Below, one piece after another: positions 24,269 through 33,349 of a DNA stretch of 62,081 bases. Below the pieces are notes generated by a model, which was not told the DNA's origin, did no database searches, and worked only from the letters and a program-made list of their open reading frames with translations. The DNA is taken from NCBI GenBank assembly GCA_036375695.1, contig DASVBU010000027.1, positions 1-62,081 of the forward strand, written 5' to 3'. Made by a program: the position numbers and the translations under genes. The stretch's first letter is position 1, and each line of letters starts with the position of its first letter. The DNA is from ZC4RG35 sp036375695 (GTDB lineage Bacteria > Actinomycetota > Acidimicrobiia > Spongiisociales > ZC4RG35).

Positions 24269-25462
24269 GTGGCGCCAGATCCACCGTTGAGGATCCTCAT
24301 CCTCCACAACAGGTACGTCGATCCCGGCGGTGAGGACGTCGTGGTCGCCTGGCAGACGGAGTTGCTGCGCGCCGCGGGTCACACGGTCGAGGTCCATGAG
24401 GCCCGCAACGCAGACGGCCCGGGGGGAATCCAGCCGTTCCTCCTCGCTCCGTGGAACCCGTTCGCGGCGCGCGACGTGGAGAGGGTGGCGAGGGCGTTCG
24501 ACCCCGACGTCGCCTACGTCCACAACACCTGGTTCTCGCTTTCTCCCTCGGTGGTCCGGGTCCTGCAGCGGCTGGGGATCCCCACTCTGCTCGCGCTCCA
24601 CAACTACCGGCTGGTGTGCGGCAACGCCCAGTTCTACCGGGACGGCGGGCCGTGCACCCTCTGCGTCGACGATGGGCCGCTGCCGGGCGTGGTCAACCGC
24701 TGCTACCAGGGCTTCGGCGGGTCCCTCGTCGCGGCCGCCACCATCCAGGCGTGGCGTGTCAGCGGGCTGATCGACACCATCGACGCCTACGTGCTGTTCA
24801 ACGATTGGGCCCGGGACATGATGGTCCGGGGCGGGCTGCCGGCCGATCGGGTCCACGTCATCCCCCACGCGACCGAGGACCCCGGGCCGCGGCCGGCGCC
24901 TCCGAGCCAGGCCGAGGACTATCTCTGGGTCGGCCGGCTCGTCGAGGAGAAGGGCATAGTCGATCTGGTCGAGGCCTGGGACGTGATCGGCCAGGGGCGA
25001 CGTCTCGTGGTGGTCGGGGACGGACCGCTGCGCGGGGACGTCGAGCACCTCGCCACGGGACGCAACGTCGTGATTCGGGGGCGGCTGGAGAAGAGCCAGG
25101 TCTACGAGCTGATGATGAACAGCCGCTGTCTCGTGATGTCGTCGCGGGGGCCGGAGGCGTTCGGCCTCGTCCTGATCGAGGCCATGGCGGCATCGCTCCC
25201 GGTGATCGTCTCGCGCACGCTCCCGATCAGCCCGACCGTGGAGAGGAACTCGAGCGGCTGGGTGGCGGACGACATCGCATCGTGGCGCCGGGCAGTGGCC
25301 GAGTCCCTCGACGACGACGAGCTGGACCGGCGGTCTGCCAACGCCCGCCGGCAGTACATCTCCGACCACACCCCGAAGAGACTCGTGGAGGAGCTCGTCT
25401 CGCTGCTGCGGTCGGTGGCGAAGCCGGGTTTGGGGGCAGAACTTTGCGGGGATCTGGGTTAG
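24269..25462 (+). CDS. Glycosyltransferase, GT4 family
   Basis: About 397 residues from GTG 24269, or 391 from TTG 24287. It has a GT-B layout: N-terminal acceptor domain (ILHNRYVDPGGEDVV, LHNYRLVCGNAQF), then a nucleotide-sugar domain with WVGRLVEEKGI and the GPEAFGLVLIEAMAASLPVI block holding the conserved Glu residues. A Cys-rich stretch (CTLCVDDGPLPGVVNRC) recurs in such enzymes of surface-glycan clusters. It is inserted between glmM and glmS. Donor and acceptor unknown. Confidence 0.85.
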   Translation: MAPDPPLRILILHNRYVDPGGEDVVVAWQTELLRAAGHTVEVHEARNADGPGGIQPFLLAPWNPFAARDVERVARAFDPDVAYVHNTWFSLSPSVVRVLQRLGIPTLLALHNYRLVCGNAQFYRDGGPCTLCVDDGPLPGVVNRCYQGFGGSLVAAATIQAWRVSGLIDTIDAYVLFNDWARDMMVRGGLPADRVHVIPHATEDPGPRPAPPSQAEDYLWVGRLVEEKGIVDLVEAWDVIGQGRRLVVVGDGPLRGDVEHLATGRNVVIRGRLEKSQVYELMMNSRCLVMSSRGPEAFGLVLIEAMAASLPVIVSRTLPISPTVERNSSGWVADDIASWRRAVAESLDDDELDRRSANARRQYISDHTPKRLVEELVSLLRSVAKPGLGAELCGDLG

Positions 25463-25540
25463 TCTGACGATCGGCCTTCGGGCCGAAACGAGCGAAGAAG
25501 AGGTGGGCTAGAGCAAGAAGAGGAAGACGGTCGAGACATA

Positions 25541-25679
25541 GCGCCTGGCCTCACCGATCCTGGTGAGGTGACGAGGAGGAAGGTCATCGAAAGATTCGGC
25601 GGATGCCTTCCCGGCCAGCCACGGTCGTGACGTGTGGGAGGAAAACCCGGGAGTGATCCCGGAACAGAGGCCCACACGA
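25541..25679 (+). ncRNA. glmS ribozyme (glucosamine-6-phosphate-activated)
   Basis: The untranslated region before glmS matches the glmS ribozyme in order and spacing. The cleavage site A25540/G25541 is followed by GCGCC. P1 is CCTCACC/GGTGAGG (25549-25555 with 25562-25568). Then come GACGAGGAGG, ATCGA and TCGGCGGATGCC, the hallmark core. GGAAGG (25578-25583) pairs with CCTTCC (25606-25611). P3 is CGGCC/GGTCG (25612-25616 with 25623-25627). P4 is GTGTGGG/CCCACAC (25632-25638 with 25671-25677) enclosing GGAAAACC, a CCGGGA-GTGA-TCCCGG hairpin and GAACAGAG. In known cases self-cleavage with GlcN6P lowers glmS mRNA. Confidence 0.95.
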
Positions 25680-25749
25680 TGGGTCCCGGCGACGGAGCCG
25701 GGTGTCTTCCCGCTCGCGTTCTCCCACCCGAACAGAAGGAGATACGCGC

Positions 25750-27576
25750 ATGTGCGGAATCGTCGGGTACGTCGGCCCCCGGCAGGCCGTCGATGTCCTC
25801 CTGCCCGGTCTGTCCCGGCTCGAGTACCGGGGTTACGACTCTGCCGGAGTGGCGCTGGTCCGCCCCGACTCCATGGACGTCATCAAGACGGCCGGGAGGA
25901 TGTCCGACTTGACCGATCTGGTGCGGAGAGAGTCGCCGACACCGGCCACGGCGGGTGTCGGGCACACCCGGTGGGCGACCCACGGTGCACCGAACACGGT
26001 CAACGCCCATCCCCATCTCGACGACAACGGCGACGTGGTCGTCGTGCACAACGGGATCATCGAGAACTGGCGTGAGCTCAAGAGCGACCTGATCAAGAAG
26101 GGCCACCGGTTCGTCACCGACACCGACACCGAGGTCATAGCCAACCTCCTCGGCGACCTGTCCGACCTCCCCCTCGTCGAGGCGGTGCGCCAGGTGATGC
26201 TCCGCGCCGACGGGGCCCTGGCCCTCGCGGTGATGCGCCGCGGCGAGCCCGAGCTCATGGTCGGGGCGCGTCGTGGCTCGCCGTTGGTCGTTGGTCGCGG
26301 TGAGGGCGAGAACTTCCTCGCCTCCGACATACCCGCCTTCCTCGAGCACACCAGGGAGATGATCGTGGTCGACGACGACCGCATCGTCGAGGTGCGTCCC
26401 GACTCGGTGCGCATCTTCGACCTCGACGGCAACGAGATCGAGCCCGAGCATCGCAAGGTGGAGTGGGACCTCGAGGCGGCCGAGAAGGGCGGCTACCCGA
26501 CCTTCATGCTCAAGGAGATCCACGAGCAGCCGCACGCCATCGCCGACACGCTGCTGGGACGGGTGTCGGATTCGGGCCGCGTGGTGCTCCACGAGCTCGA
26601 GGTCGACGACGAGGTGCTCCGATCGGTGGACAAGGTGTTCGTGGTGGCCTGCGGAACCTCGTACCACGCGGCGATGATGGCCAAGTACGCCATCGAGCGT
26701 TGGACCCGTCTCCCGGTGGAGATCGACATCGCCTCCGAGTTCCGGTACCGCGACCCGGTCCTCGACTCTCGATCGCTGGTGATCGGCATCTCCCAATCCG
26801 GTGAGACCATCGACACCCTCGCAGCCATCCGCTACGCCAAGGCGCAGGGCGCACTGGTGATCGGAGTCTCCAACGTCGTCGATTCTGCGCTCGCCAGGGA
26901 GTCCGACGCGGTCCTCTACACGAGGGCCGGGCCCGAGATCGGTGTCGCCGCAACCAAGACCTTCACCACCCAACTCGTGGCCATGCAGCTTCTCGGTCTC
27001 TACCTGGCCCAGGTGCGCGGCTCCATGGACCAGGCGCGCATCGAGATGCTGGTCGGCGAGATGATGCGTCTCCCCGAGCAGGTGCAGAAGACACTGGAGG
27101 CCTCGGCGGAGCTCGAGCGCCTGGCCGAGGACTGGAGCCAGACGCGCGACTGGTTCTTCCTCGGCCGGTCCGGTGACTTCCCGGTGGCCATGGAAGGGGC
27201 CCTCAAGCTCAAGGAGATCGCCTATGTCCGCGCCGAGGGGTATGCGGCCGGCGAGATGAAGCACGGCCCCATCGCCCTCATCGAGAAGGGTGTCGTCGTG
27301 GTCGGCGTGGCCACCGACAGCCATGTCCGGGCCAAGACCCTCTCCAACATGGAGGAGATGAAGGCGCGCGGTGGGACGATCGTCCTCGTCGCCGAGGAGG
27401 GAGACGACGTCGGCGAGGTGGCCGACCACGTGGTCAGGGTGCCCCCGGGCCCGGACCTGCTGTGCACGGTGACCGCCGTGGTCCCGCTCCAACTCCTGGC
27501 CTATCACGTGGCCACCGCCAGGGGCCTGGACGTGGACAAGCCGCGGAATCTGGCCAAGACGGTCACCGTCGAGTAG
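25750..27576 (+). CDS. glmS: Glutamine-fructose-6-phosphate aminotransferase
   Basis: 608 residues from ATG 25750, set by Met-Cys: the catalytic N-terminal Cys2 must be exposed (MCGIVGYVG). GAAGGAGA at 25735-25742 is a strong ribosome binding site. The N-terminal glutaminase domain shows EYRGYDSAG and THGAPNTVNAHPH. Two SIS domains follow (CGTSYHAA, SQSGETIDTL), with the C-terminus ending KPRNLAKTVTVE. It makes glucosamine-6-phosphate, the first committed step to UDP-GlcNAc, and is controlled by the ribozyme in its leader. Confidence 0.98.
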   Translation: MCGIVGYVGPRQAVDVLLPGLSRLEYRGYDSAGVALVRPDSMDVIKTAGRMSDLTDLVRRESPTPATAGVGHTRWATHGAPNTVNAHPHLDDNGDVVVVHNGIIENWRELKSDLIKKGHRFVTDTDTEVIANLLGDLSDLPLVEAVRQVMLRADGALALAVMRRGEPELMVGARRGSPLVVGRGEGENFLASDIPAFLEHTREMIVVDDDRIVEVRPDSVRIFDLDGNEIEPEHRKVEWDLEAAEKGGYPTFMLKEIHEQPHAIADTLLGRVSDSGRVVLHELEVDDEVLRSVDKVFVVACGTSYHAAMMAKYAIERWTRLPVEIDIASEFRYRDPVLDSRSLVIGISQSGETIDTLAAIRYAKAQGALVIGVSNVVDSALARESDAVLYTRAGPEIGVAATKTFTTQLVAMQLLGLYLAQVRGSMDQARIEMLVGEMMRLPEQVQKTLEASAELERLAEDWSQTRDWFFLGRSGDFPVAMEGALKLKEIAYVRAEGYAAGEMKHGPIALIEKGVVVVGVATDSHVRAKTLSNMEEMKARGGTIVLVAEEGDDVGEVADHVVRVPPGPDLLCTVTAVVPLQLLAYHVATARGLDVDKPRNLAKTVTVE

Positions 27577-27699
27577 CACCGAAAAGGCCGGGTGTCCGAC
27601 CCCCGGCGCCCTCGTCGGGCGGGCTCCTCAAGGGCCAGGGGCAGCGTGCCGATCTGTCGTAAAATGCCTGTGCGGCGCCCGCCGTGGGAGGGTTCAACA

Positions 27700-28836
27700 G
27701 TGAATGAGGCCGGTGCCGGTCAGAACGAGAGGGACACCGACGTCGTCGTAGTGGGGGCCGGTCAGGCCGGCGTGTCGGTGTCCTACTACCTCACCCGGCA
27801 TGACATCGACCACGTGGTGCTGGAGCGAGACGTCCCGTTCTCGGCATGGCGCAATCGTTGGGACGGGTTCATCACCAACACGACCAACCGTCTCAACATG
27901 CTGCCCATGCTGCCCCGCCTCCCCGCCAAGGACCCGGACGGGTTCGCCACGCGTGAGGAGATCGTCCGCTACCTCGACGAATGCCTGGAGACGTTCGACC
28001 CACCTATCGAGACCGGCGTGGAGGTCGTGCGTGTCTCCTATCGCGAGCCCTATTCCTGGGAGGTGGAGACGATCGACGACGTCATCTACACCCGGCACGT
28101 CGTCATGTGCACGGGAGCCATGTCCCGGCCGTGGGTCCCCGACCTCGCCGCCGACCTCCCTGCGGAGATCACCCAGATGCACTCCAGCGAGTTCCGCAAC
28201 CCGGAGCAGATCACCACTCCGCGCGTGCTCATCGTCGGTGGCGGGAGCAGCGGTGTCCAGATCTGCAGGCTTCTCGCCGAGACGCGCCGTCATGACGAGA
28301 TCCACATCGCGGCCGGGAAGGTCGTCGTCCTGCCACGGAGGGTCCTCGGCATCCAGACCCACCGTCTGTTCCACGTATTGGGTCTCTTCGACCTCGAGGT
28401 CGACTCGTTGCTGGGGCGGATGATCTTCTCCAGGCTGGAGACCACGGGTGACCCCATCGTCCCTCCGACACCGAGGGAGCTGGCAAAGATGTACGGAGTG
28501 GTCGTCCATCCCAAGTTCACCGGTTGGCGCAACGGTGAGCTGTGGTTCGAGGACGGCGGCTCGATCGGGCCTGATGACCTCACCATCGTCTGGTGCACCG
28601 GTCTGAGGGGCGACTACCGGGCCCTCGAGGCGGGCGGTGTCCAGGTCTTCGACGAATGGGGCCGGCCGCGTCACCGTCGCGGGGTGGTCGCCGAGACGCC
28701 CGGGCTCAGTTTCGTCGGGCTGCGACATCAGTACACGGCCGCCTCACACGACATCTACGGGGTGGGGAACGACGCCCGCTACGTCGTGAGCTGCATCAAG
28801 GACGTCTTGCGCGAGCGGGCGGCCCGGGTCGGCTGA
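27700..28836 (+). CDS. Flavin-containing monooxygenase-like oxidoreductase
   Basis: 378 residues from GTG 27700, 7 bases after GGGAGGG; the open frame upstream has no homology. Two Rossmann motifs are visible: FAD-binding VVVGAGQAGVSVSYYL near the N-terminus and NADPH-binding VLIVGGGSSGVQI in the middle. The layout matches CzcO/YUCCA-like flavoprotein monooxygenases. The substrate is unknown. A -10-like TAAAAT (27660-27665) lies upstream. It opens the region between glmS and the polysaccharide operon. Confidence 0.85.
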   Translation: MNEAGAGQNERDTDVVVVGAGQAGVSVSYYLTRHDIDHVVLERDVPFSAWRNRWDGFITNTTNRLNMLPMLPRLPAKDPDGFATREEIVRYLDECLETFDPPIETGVEVVRVSYREPYSWEVETIDDVIYTRHVVMCTGAMSRPWVPDLAADLPAEITQMHSSEFRNPEQITTPRVLIVGGGSSGVQICRLLAETRRHDEIHIAAGKVVVLPRRVLGIQTHRLFHVLGLFDLEVDSLLGRMIFSRLETTGDPIVPPTPRELAKMYGVVVHPKFTGWRNGELWFEDGGSIGPDDLTIVWCTGLRGDYRALEAGGVQVFDEWGRPRHRRGVVAETPGLSFVGLRHQYTAASHDIYGVGNDARYVVSCIKDVLRERAARVG

Positions 28837-28858
28837 CCAGGCGTCCGATCGTGCTGTC

Positions 28859-28883
28859 ATCGTCCCGCCTCTACGGACGATTT
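28859..28883 (+). terminator. Possible terminator after the monooxygenase gene
   Basis: ATCGTCC and GGACGAT pair around a 9-base loop, followed by TTT. The stem is short and the T-run weak. Confidence 0.35.
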
Positions 28884-28983
28884 CGCGCGTCGACTCCCGT
28901 AGTGCCCCCTGCAGGCCTTGGGGACACCGGGATACACTGTCGTCGGGGCCGTGAGGTCGCAAGGTTCTGAAGGGGAGGATCGG

Positions 28984-30054
28984 ATGGATCGCCGGAAGAT
29001 GATCTCGGTGGTTCTTCCTGCGTACAACGAGGAGGCGCTGATCGCCGACTCCCTGAAGCGCGTCTGCGACTACCTCGGCACGATCGAGCACAAGTGCCGG
29101 TGGGAGGTGATCGTCGTCGACGACGGGTCGACGGATCGCACCGCGGAGATCGTGGCCGAATTCGCGGCCGCCGAGCCCCGGGTCCGGCTCCTCCGTCACA
29201 TCACCAACTTCAACCTCGGCCAGGCGCTCCGGTACGCCTTCAACAACGCGCAGGGCGACTACGTGATCACCCTCGACTCCGATCTCACCTACGGGCCGGA
29301 GCACATCGGGCTGCTCTTCGACACGATCGAGGAGACCCGGGCCAAGATCGTGGTGGCGTCTCCGTACCACCCCGGCGGGAAGGTGTCCGGTGTGCCCAAG
29401 ATACGGGAGTTCCTCAGTCGCTGGGCCAACCGGCTTCTCTCCATGTCGGCCAAGGGCAAGCTCACCGCCATCACCAGCATGGCGCGGGCCTACGACACGC
29501 GCTTCCTGCGCAGTCTCGATCTCAAGGCCTGGGACTTCGAGATCAACACGGAGATCATCTACAAGGCGCAGCTGCTCCGGGCGCTCATCGTGGAGATCCC
29601 CGCCCATCTCGATTGGACCGGACTGAACCAGATCGGCGACAAGCGTGTCTCCAGCATCCGGGTCGGACGGTCGATCCTGGCCCAGTCGTTCACGAGCTTC
29701 CTCTTTCGCCCGTTCGTCTTCTTCATCATCCCCGGGCTCATCGTCCTCGGTCTCGCCTTCTGGACCCTGGGGTGGTCGGTGTATCACACCATCGCGGCCT
29801 GGGTGCGGCCAGAGGTGATCGAGTTCTCCGATGCGGTGGGGGTGGCGTGGCGGGTGTCGCCGCACTCCTTCGTGGTCGGCGGCATCTCGCTGCTGGTGGC
29901 CATACAGCTGCTCAGTCTCGGGGTCCTCTCCGCCCAGAACAAGCGCTACTTCGAGGAGGTCTTTCACCTCGGGACGATCATCTACCGCGAACAGCTGGGT
30001 CTTCGCCCCGAGCCGATGGTGGTCGACAACGATCCGGTTCGGCGCGACACCTAG
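28984..30054 (+). CDS. Polyprenyl-phosphate sugar transferase-like GT2 glycosyltransferase
   Basis: 356 residues from ATG 28984, preceded by GGGGAGG. The N-terminal GT-A domain has VVLPAYNEEALI, VVDDGSTDRT and the metal site in LDSDLTYGPEH. The GQALRYAFNNAQGDYVI block is typical of dolichol-phosphate mannosyltransferase/GtrB-like enzymes. Two transmembrane segments lie near the C-terminus (around residues 240-265 and 295-320). It probably charges a lipid carrier with a sugar. A TACACT at 28933-28938 may be its -10 box. Confidence 0.88.
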   Translation: MDRRKMISVVLPAYNEEALIADSLKRVCDYLGTIEHKCRWEVIVVDDGSTDRTAEIVAEFAAAEPRVRLLRHITNFNLGQALRYAFNNAQGDYVITLDSDLTYGPEHIGLLFDTIEETRAKIVVASPYHPGGKVSGVPKIREFLSRWANRLLSMSAKGKLTAITSMARAYDTRFLRSLDLKAWDFEINTEIIYKAQLLRALIVEIPAHLDWTGLNQIGDKRVSSIRVGRSILAQSFTSFLFRPFVFFIIPGLIVLGLAFWTLGWSVYHTIAAWVRPEVIEFSDAVGVAWRVSPHSFVVGGISLLVAIQLLSLGVLSAQNKRYFEEVFHLGTIIYREQLGLRPEPMVVDNDPVRRDT

Positions 30055-30094
30055 GAAGAGCCGGCCCGTCGACGGGAGAGCGCAAGCGGCTGAA

Positions 30095-31057
30095 TCAGCC
30101 GGCGAGAGTGGAGAGTGGCTGGAGACGCCGGGGCTCCAGCGACTCGGCGTAATCCGAAAGGGTCGTGGGGCGGTACCAGGCGGCGATGATCTCGAGGAAC
30201 TCGCGCGTCAGCTCCAGCTTCCGGGCACGCGGCATGTCCATCCCGGGGAAGAAGCCGAGCTCGGGCTCGTCCTCGACTCCGAGGAAGTCGAGCGGGTGGA
30301 GGAGGAGCGAGGGCGCCACCCCACGGGCCCGGCAGAGGAACAGGCAGGTGCGGAAGTAGGCCCGGGCGAGGGCGGGGGAGTACCTCGCCAGGTAGATGAG
30401 ATAGCTGAAGTGGAACGGGATCCGGAAGCCCGGCATGGTGGTCACGGGTATCTCGAGCAACCCTTCTTCCGCCAGGTCCCACCGGAACGGGGCGTTGGGA
30501 CGAAAGGCGTCGCGGATCGTCCCGAACAGCGCCTTTCGCTGCCGGCGCTCCTCCGGTGACAGGTTGGACTTCATGAAGTAGTAGAGACGGCCGACCGGGT
30601 TGAGCAGGTTCGGGAAGAGGGTGGCGTCGTAGCGGTAGCCCATCGAGTGGAGCTCCTCGAGGGCGGTCCGTGACAGCGAGTACCCGGGGCCACGGAATCC
30701 GATCGGCTCCGAGCCGGTCGCCCGCGCGATGGCGTCGTGGGCCCGGGAGAAGTCGGTCCTGATCTGGTCCCGATCGTAGAGATGGAGCCACGGCTCGTGC
30801 ATGTAGCTGTGGTTGCCGATCTCGTGACCCCGTCGGGCGATCTCCGCCATGGGCTCGTGGTTGGCGGGGTCCTCGGCGTCCTTGCCCACGATGAAGAAGG
30901 TGCAGGTGATGCCGAGGCCATCGAGGGTGTCCAGGGCCCGCGGGACGACCGTCTCGATGTAGCTCGGGAAGCTCTCCCAGACCGGGTTGCCGTGGGTCTT
31001 GAGATAGGACCACTTGTTGTCCAGGTCCAGGGACAGTGGCGCCAGGGGGTTACCCAT
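30095..31057 (-). CDS. Polysaccharide deacetylase family protein
   Basis: 320 residues, NodB-homology fold. LSLDLDNKW carries the metal Asp pair, HEIGNHSYMHE the metal HxxxH-type motif (residues about 78-88), and IGFRGPGYSLS the substrate-groove Arg. It probably removes acyl groups from an amino sugar. It is the last gene of the nine-gene chain, overlapping the epimerase gene by 8 bases. Targets are unknown; the N-acetylated sugars made upstream are candidates. Confidence 0.87.
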   Translation of the reverse strand: MGNPLAPLSLDLDNKWSYLKTHGNPVWESFPSYIETVVPRALDTLDGLGITCTFFIVGKDAEDPANHEPMAEIARRGHEIGNHSYMHEPWLHLYDRDQIRTDFSRAHDAIARATGSEPIGFRGPGYSLSRTALEELHSMGYRYDATLFPNLLNPVGRLYYFMKSNLSPEERRQRKALFGTIRDAFRPNAPFRWDLAEEGLLEIPVTTMPGFRIPFHFSYLIYLARYSPALARAYFRTCLFLCRARGVAPSLLLHPLDFLGVEDEPELGFFPGMDMPRARKLELTREFLEIIAAWYRPTTLSDYAESLEPRRLQPLSTLAG

Positions 31058-32018
31058 CCAGCCGGCTCCTCCGCCACTCGATGGTCCTGGTCAGTCCTTC
31101 GCGGAGATCGGTGGTGGCCTTGAAGCCCAGGACCTCCGCGGCGTGGCTGACGTCGGGCACCCGGCGCATCACGTCCTGGTAGAGCTTTCCCGTGAACGAC
31201 TCGTAGGGGACGAATTCGAGCTCGGGCTCCTTGCCCATCAGCTCGGCGACGAGCAAGGCCAGGTCGAGGATCGTGGTCTCGAAGGTGCTCCCGATGTTGA
31301 AGATCTCCCCGTTGGCCGCGTCGTCGACGATGGCCCGATAGGTGCCGTCGACGGTGTCGTCCACGTAGGTGAAGGTGCGGGTCTGCTTCCCGTCACCGTG
31401 GATGGTCAGGGGCTCGTCCTCGAGAAGGGCGTCGATGAATACCGACTGGGGCCCGCCCCACCAGCTCGGGTGCTGGTTGGGGCCGTAGGACCCGAAGTAG
31501 CGAAGGATCGTGACGTCCAGCTCGTGCTCATCCTGGTAGCCGAGGACCATGTGCTCGTCGAAGAGCTTCGAGATGGCGTACGCCCAGCGCGCCGATCGGC
31601 TCGACCCGATCACCGAGTCGGTCTCCTCCTCGCTGAAGGGCAGGTTCGGGTTCCGGCCGTAGATGTCGGACGTGGAGGCGAACACGAACTTGGCGCCGGC
31701 CACGCGGGCCAACTCCAGCATCGCCAGCGTCCCGTTGTAGTTGGTGTGGAGGGTGTCCAGGACGCCTCCGTACCTCGGGATCTTCTTGGCGGCGAGGTGG
31801 ACGACCCGGTCGAAGTCGAGGCCGAGCTCCGGGGGCCCGAGCTTCGTCACGTCGCCCTCGATGAACCGGAAACGGCCCGATTCGAAGAATGGGGCGATGT
31901 TCACCCTCCGTCCCATCGACAGGTCGTCCACCCCGACGACCTCGTGGCCTTCGGCCAGGAGGCGCTTGATCAGGTTGGAGCCGAGGAAACCGGCGGCGCC
32001 GGTGACGAGCATCCTCAT
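31050..32018 (-). CDS. NAD-dependent sugar epimerase/dehydratase
   Basis: 322 residues, extended short-chain dehydrogenase. NAD motif TGAAGFLGSNL, catalytic serine/threonine in ASTSDIYG, and YAISK with the Tyr/Lys pair. FNIGSTFETTILDLA at the C-terminal part is typical of UDP-sugar epimerases. Likely acts on a nucleotide sugar feeding the same glycan; exact reaction cannot be read from sequence. Overlaps neighbours on both sides, so it is translationally coupled. Confidence 0.88.
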   Translation of the reverse strand: MRMLVTGAAGFLGSNLIKRLLAEGHEVVGVDDLSMGRRVNIAPFFESGRFRFIEGDVTKLGPPELGLDFDRVVHLAAKKIPRYGGVLDTLHTNYNGTLAMLELARVAGAKFVFASTSDIYGRNPNLPFSEEETDSVIGSSRSARWAYAISKLFDEHMVLGYQDEHELDVTILRYFGSYGPNQHPSWWGGPQSVFIDALLEDEPLTIHGDGKQTRTFTYVDDTVDGTYRAIVDDAANGEIFNIGSTFETTILDLALLVAELMGKEPELEFVPYESFTGKLYQDVMRRVPDVSHAAEVLGFKATTDLREGLTRTIEWRRSRLDG

Positions 32019-33349
32019 CCCGTCACCTCCGTCTCCAGGCTCTTTCCTGTGCCGCTGCCGAGCAGGACGGGCATCGCCCGCTCGACGAGTTGAAGCGTCT
32101 CGTTCACATTGAGCGTCCCGTTGATGATGTGTGAGGAATTCACCGAGTACACCCCCTGGACCGAGGTCTGGAACGGCGACACCATGTCGGAGTACCGCAG
32201 AGTGGTCACGGGGAGCACGTAGCGGACTCGCGAGATCTGGAACGCCTGCACCTGGCTGCGCTCGAACTCGGGGTACATCTTCTCGAGTGCGGTCAGGAAG
32301 CGGTCCTCCACCTCTTCGTCACTCCACTCGATGGCCGGGTCGTCCTGGGTCGTGTACCTGGGCAGGTAGACCAGGGTCTTGCCGCCGAGCTCGGACGGGT
32401 CGACGATCGTGGACATCTCGATCACGCCGGTGAACGGGACCCAGTCGTCGATGATGTTGGTCACGTAGAACCCACCAAGGGGGCGGTCCATCAGGAACGA
32501 GGCGCAGATGATGCCCTGGTAGGTGATGGCGTTCATCCTCTCCCTCTCGGCATCCCCCAGTCCCTCGACGACGCGTGTGGTGATGCCGGGCGCCATGGTC
32601 ACCACGACGCTTTCGAAGGTCAACTCGTCGTCCCCGGCCTGGACGCGGACCGACCCGCCCTCCCGGCGGATCGAGGACACGGGTGTGGCCAGCCGGGTCT
32701 CGACCCCGAGCTCGCCGAGGTACTCGGCGAAACGCTCCAGGATCCGGGCGTAGCCGCCGCGCACGTATCCGAACATCTCCTTTTTCATCCCCGACTCGCG
32801 GGCGCCGTACAGCCGGCGGAGGATCGCCCAGATGAACGACGCCGAGGCGATGCGGTAGTTCTCGCCGAGCTTGGAGCGGAGGAGGGGCTTCCAGAACCGC
32901 TCGAACGCCCGTCTCCCGGAGTGGCGGGTCAGCCACTCCTCTGCCGTGAGGCGCTCCAGCTTGCGGTAGTCCTTGATCCGGGAGGCGAGGAGGAGGGTCC
33001 AACCCAGCCTCGCCTTGTCCACGATGGAGAGGACGGGGAACTTCAGGTACTCGATCGTGTTCGACACCGAGTACAGCGTCCCGTCCGAGTAGCAGCCGGT
33101 CCGGGTCTCCACCCAGCGCAGGTCGTCGGTGAGACCGAGCTCGTCGATCACCGGGAGGAGCTGCCGGTCGGAGCGCAAGATGACGTGGTAGTGCTTGTCC
33201 CAGACTATGTCGCCGAGTTGCCACGCCGCGGCGAGGCCACCGAGGTGCGGAGCGCCCTCGATCAGGGTCACCTGGTGGCCGGCCTGGCGCAGGCGGGCGG
33301 CGAGGGTCATGCCCAGCATCCCGCCCCCGATCACCCCCCAGGAGCTCAC
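32015..33349 (-). CDS. FAD-dependent oxidoreductase, amine oxidase/UGM-like fold
   Basis: 444 residues from GTG 33349, overlapping the upstream stop. The N-terminus is an ADP-binding motif (GVIGGGMLGMTLAARLRQAG) followed by LIEGAPHLGGLA, as in protoporphyrinogen-oxidase and UDP-galactopyranose-mutase-like flavoproteins. A second FAD segment lies near the C-terminus (YSVNSSHIINGTLNVNET). Homologues recur in polysaccharide clusters beside sugar epimerases, but the substrate is not established. A sugar-linked redox or ring-isomerising role is inference. Confidence 0.82.
   Translation of the reverse strand: MSSWGVIGGGMLGMTLAARLRQAGHQVTLIEGAPHLGGLAAAWQLGDIVWDKHYHVILRSDRQLLPVIDELGLTDDLRWVETRTGCYSDGTLYSVSNTIEYLKFPVLSIVDKARLGWTLLLASRIKDYRKLERLTAEEWLTRHSGRRAFERFWKPLLRSKLGENYRIASASFIWAILRRLYGARESGMKKEMFGYVRGGYARILERFAEYLGELGVETRLATPVSSIRREGGSVRVQAGDDELTFESVVVTMAPGITTRVVEGLGDAERERMNAITYQGIICASFLMDRPLGGFYVTNIIDDWVPFTGVIEMSTIVDPSELGGKTLVYLPRYTTQDDPAIEWSDEEVEDRFLTALEKMYPEFERSQVQAFQISRVRYVLPVTTLRYSDMVSPFQTSVQGVYSVNSSHIINGTLNVNETLQLVERAMPVLLGSGTGKSLETEVTG

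Noticed and set aside
25685..25702. CCCGGC-GACGGA-GCCGGG hairpin downstream of the ribozyme, considered as a terminator
   Set aside because: No T-run follows, and glmS must be expressed through it.
25459..27579. A 706-codon open frame antisense to glmS, longer than glmS itself
   Set aside because: High-GC codon bias keeps the opposite frame open; its translation is low-complexity (His/Gly/Arg/Asp-rich) with no domain, while the forward strand is a full GlmS.
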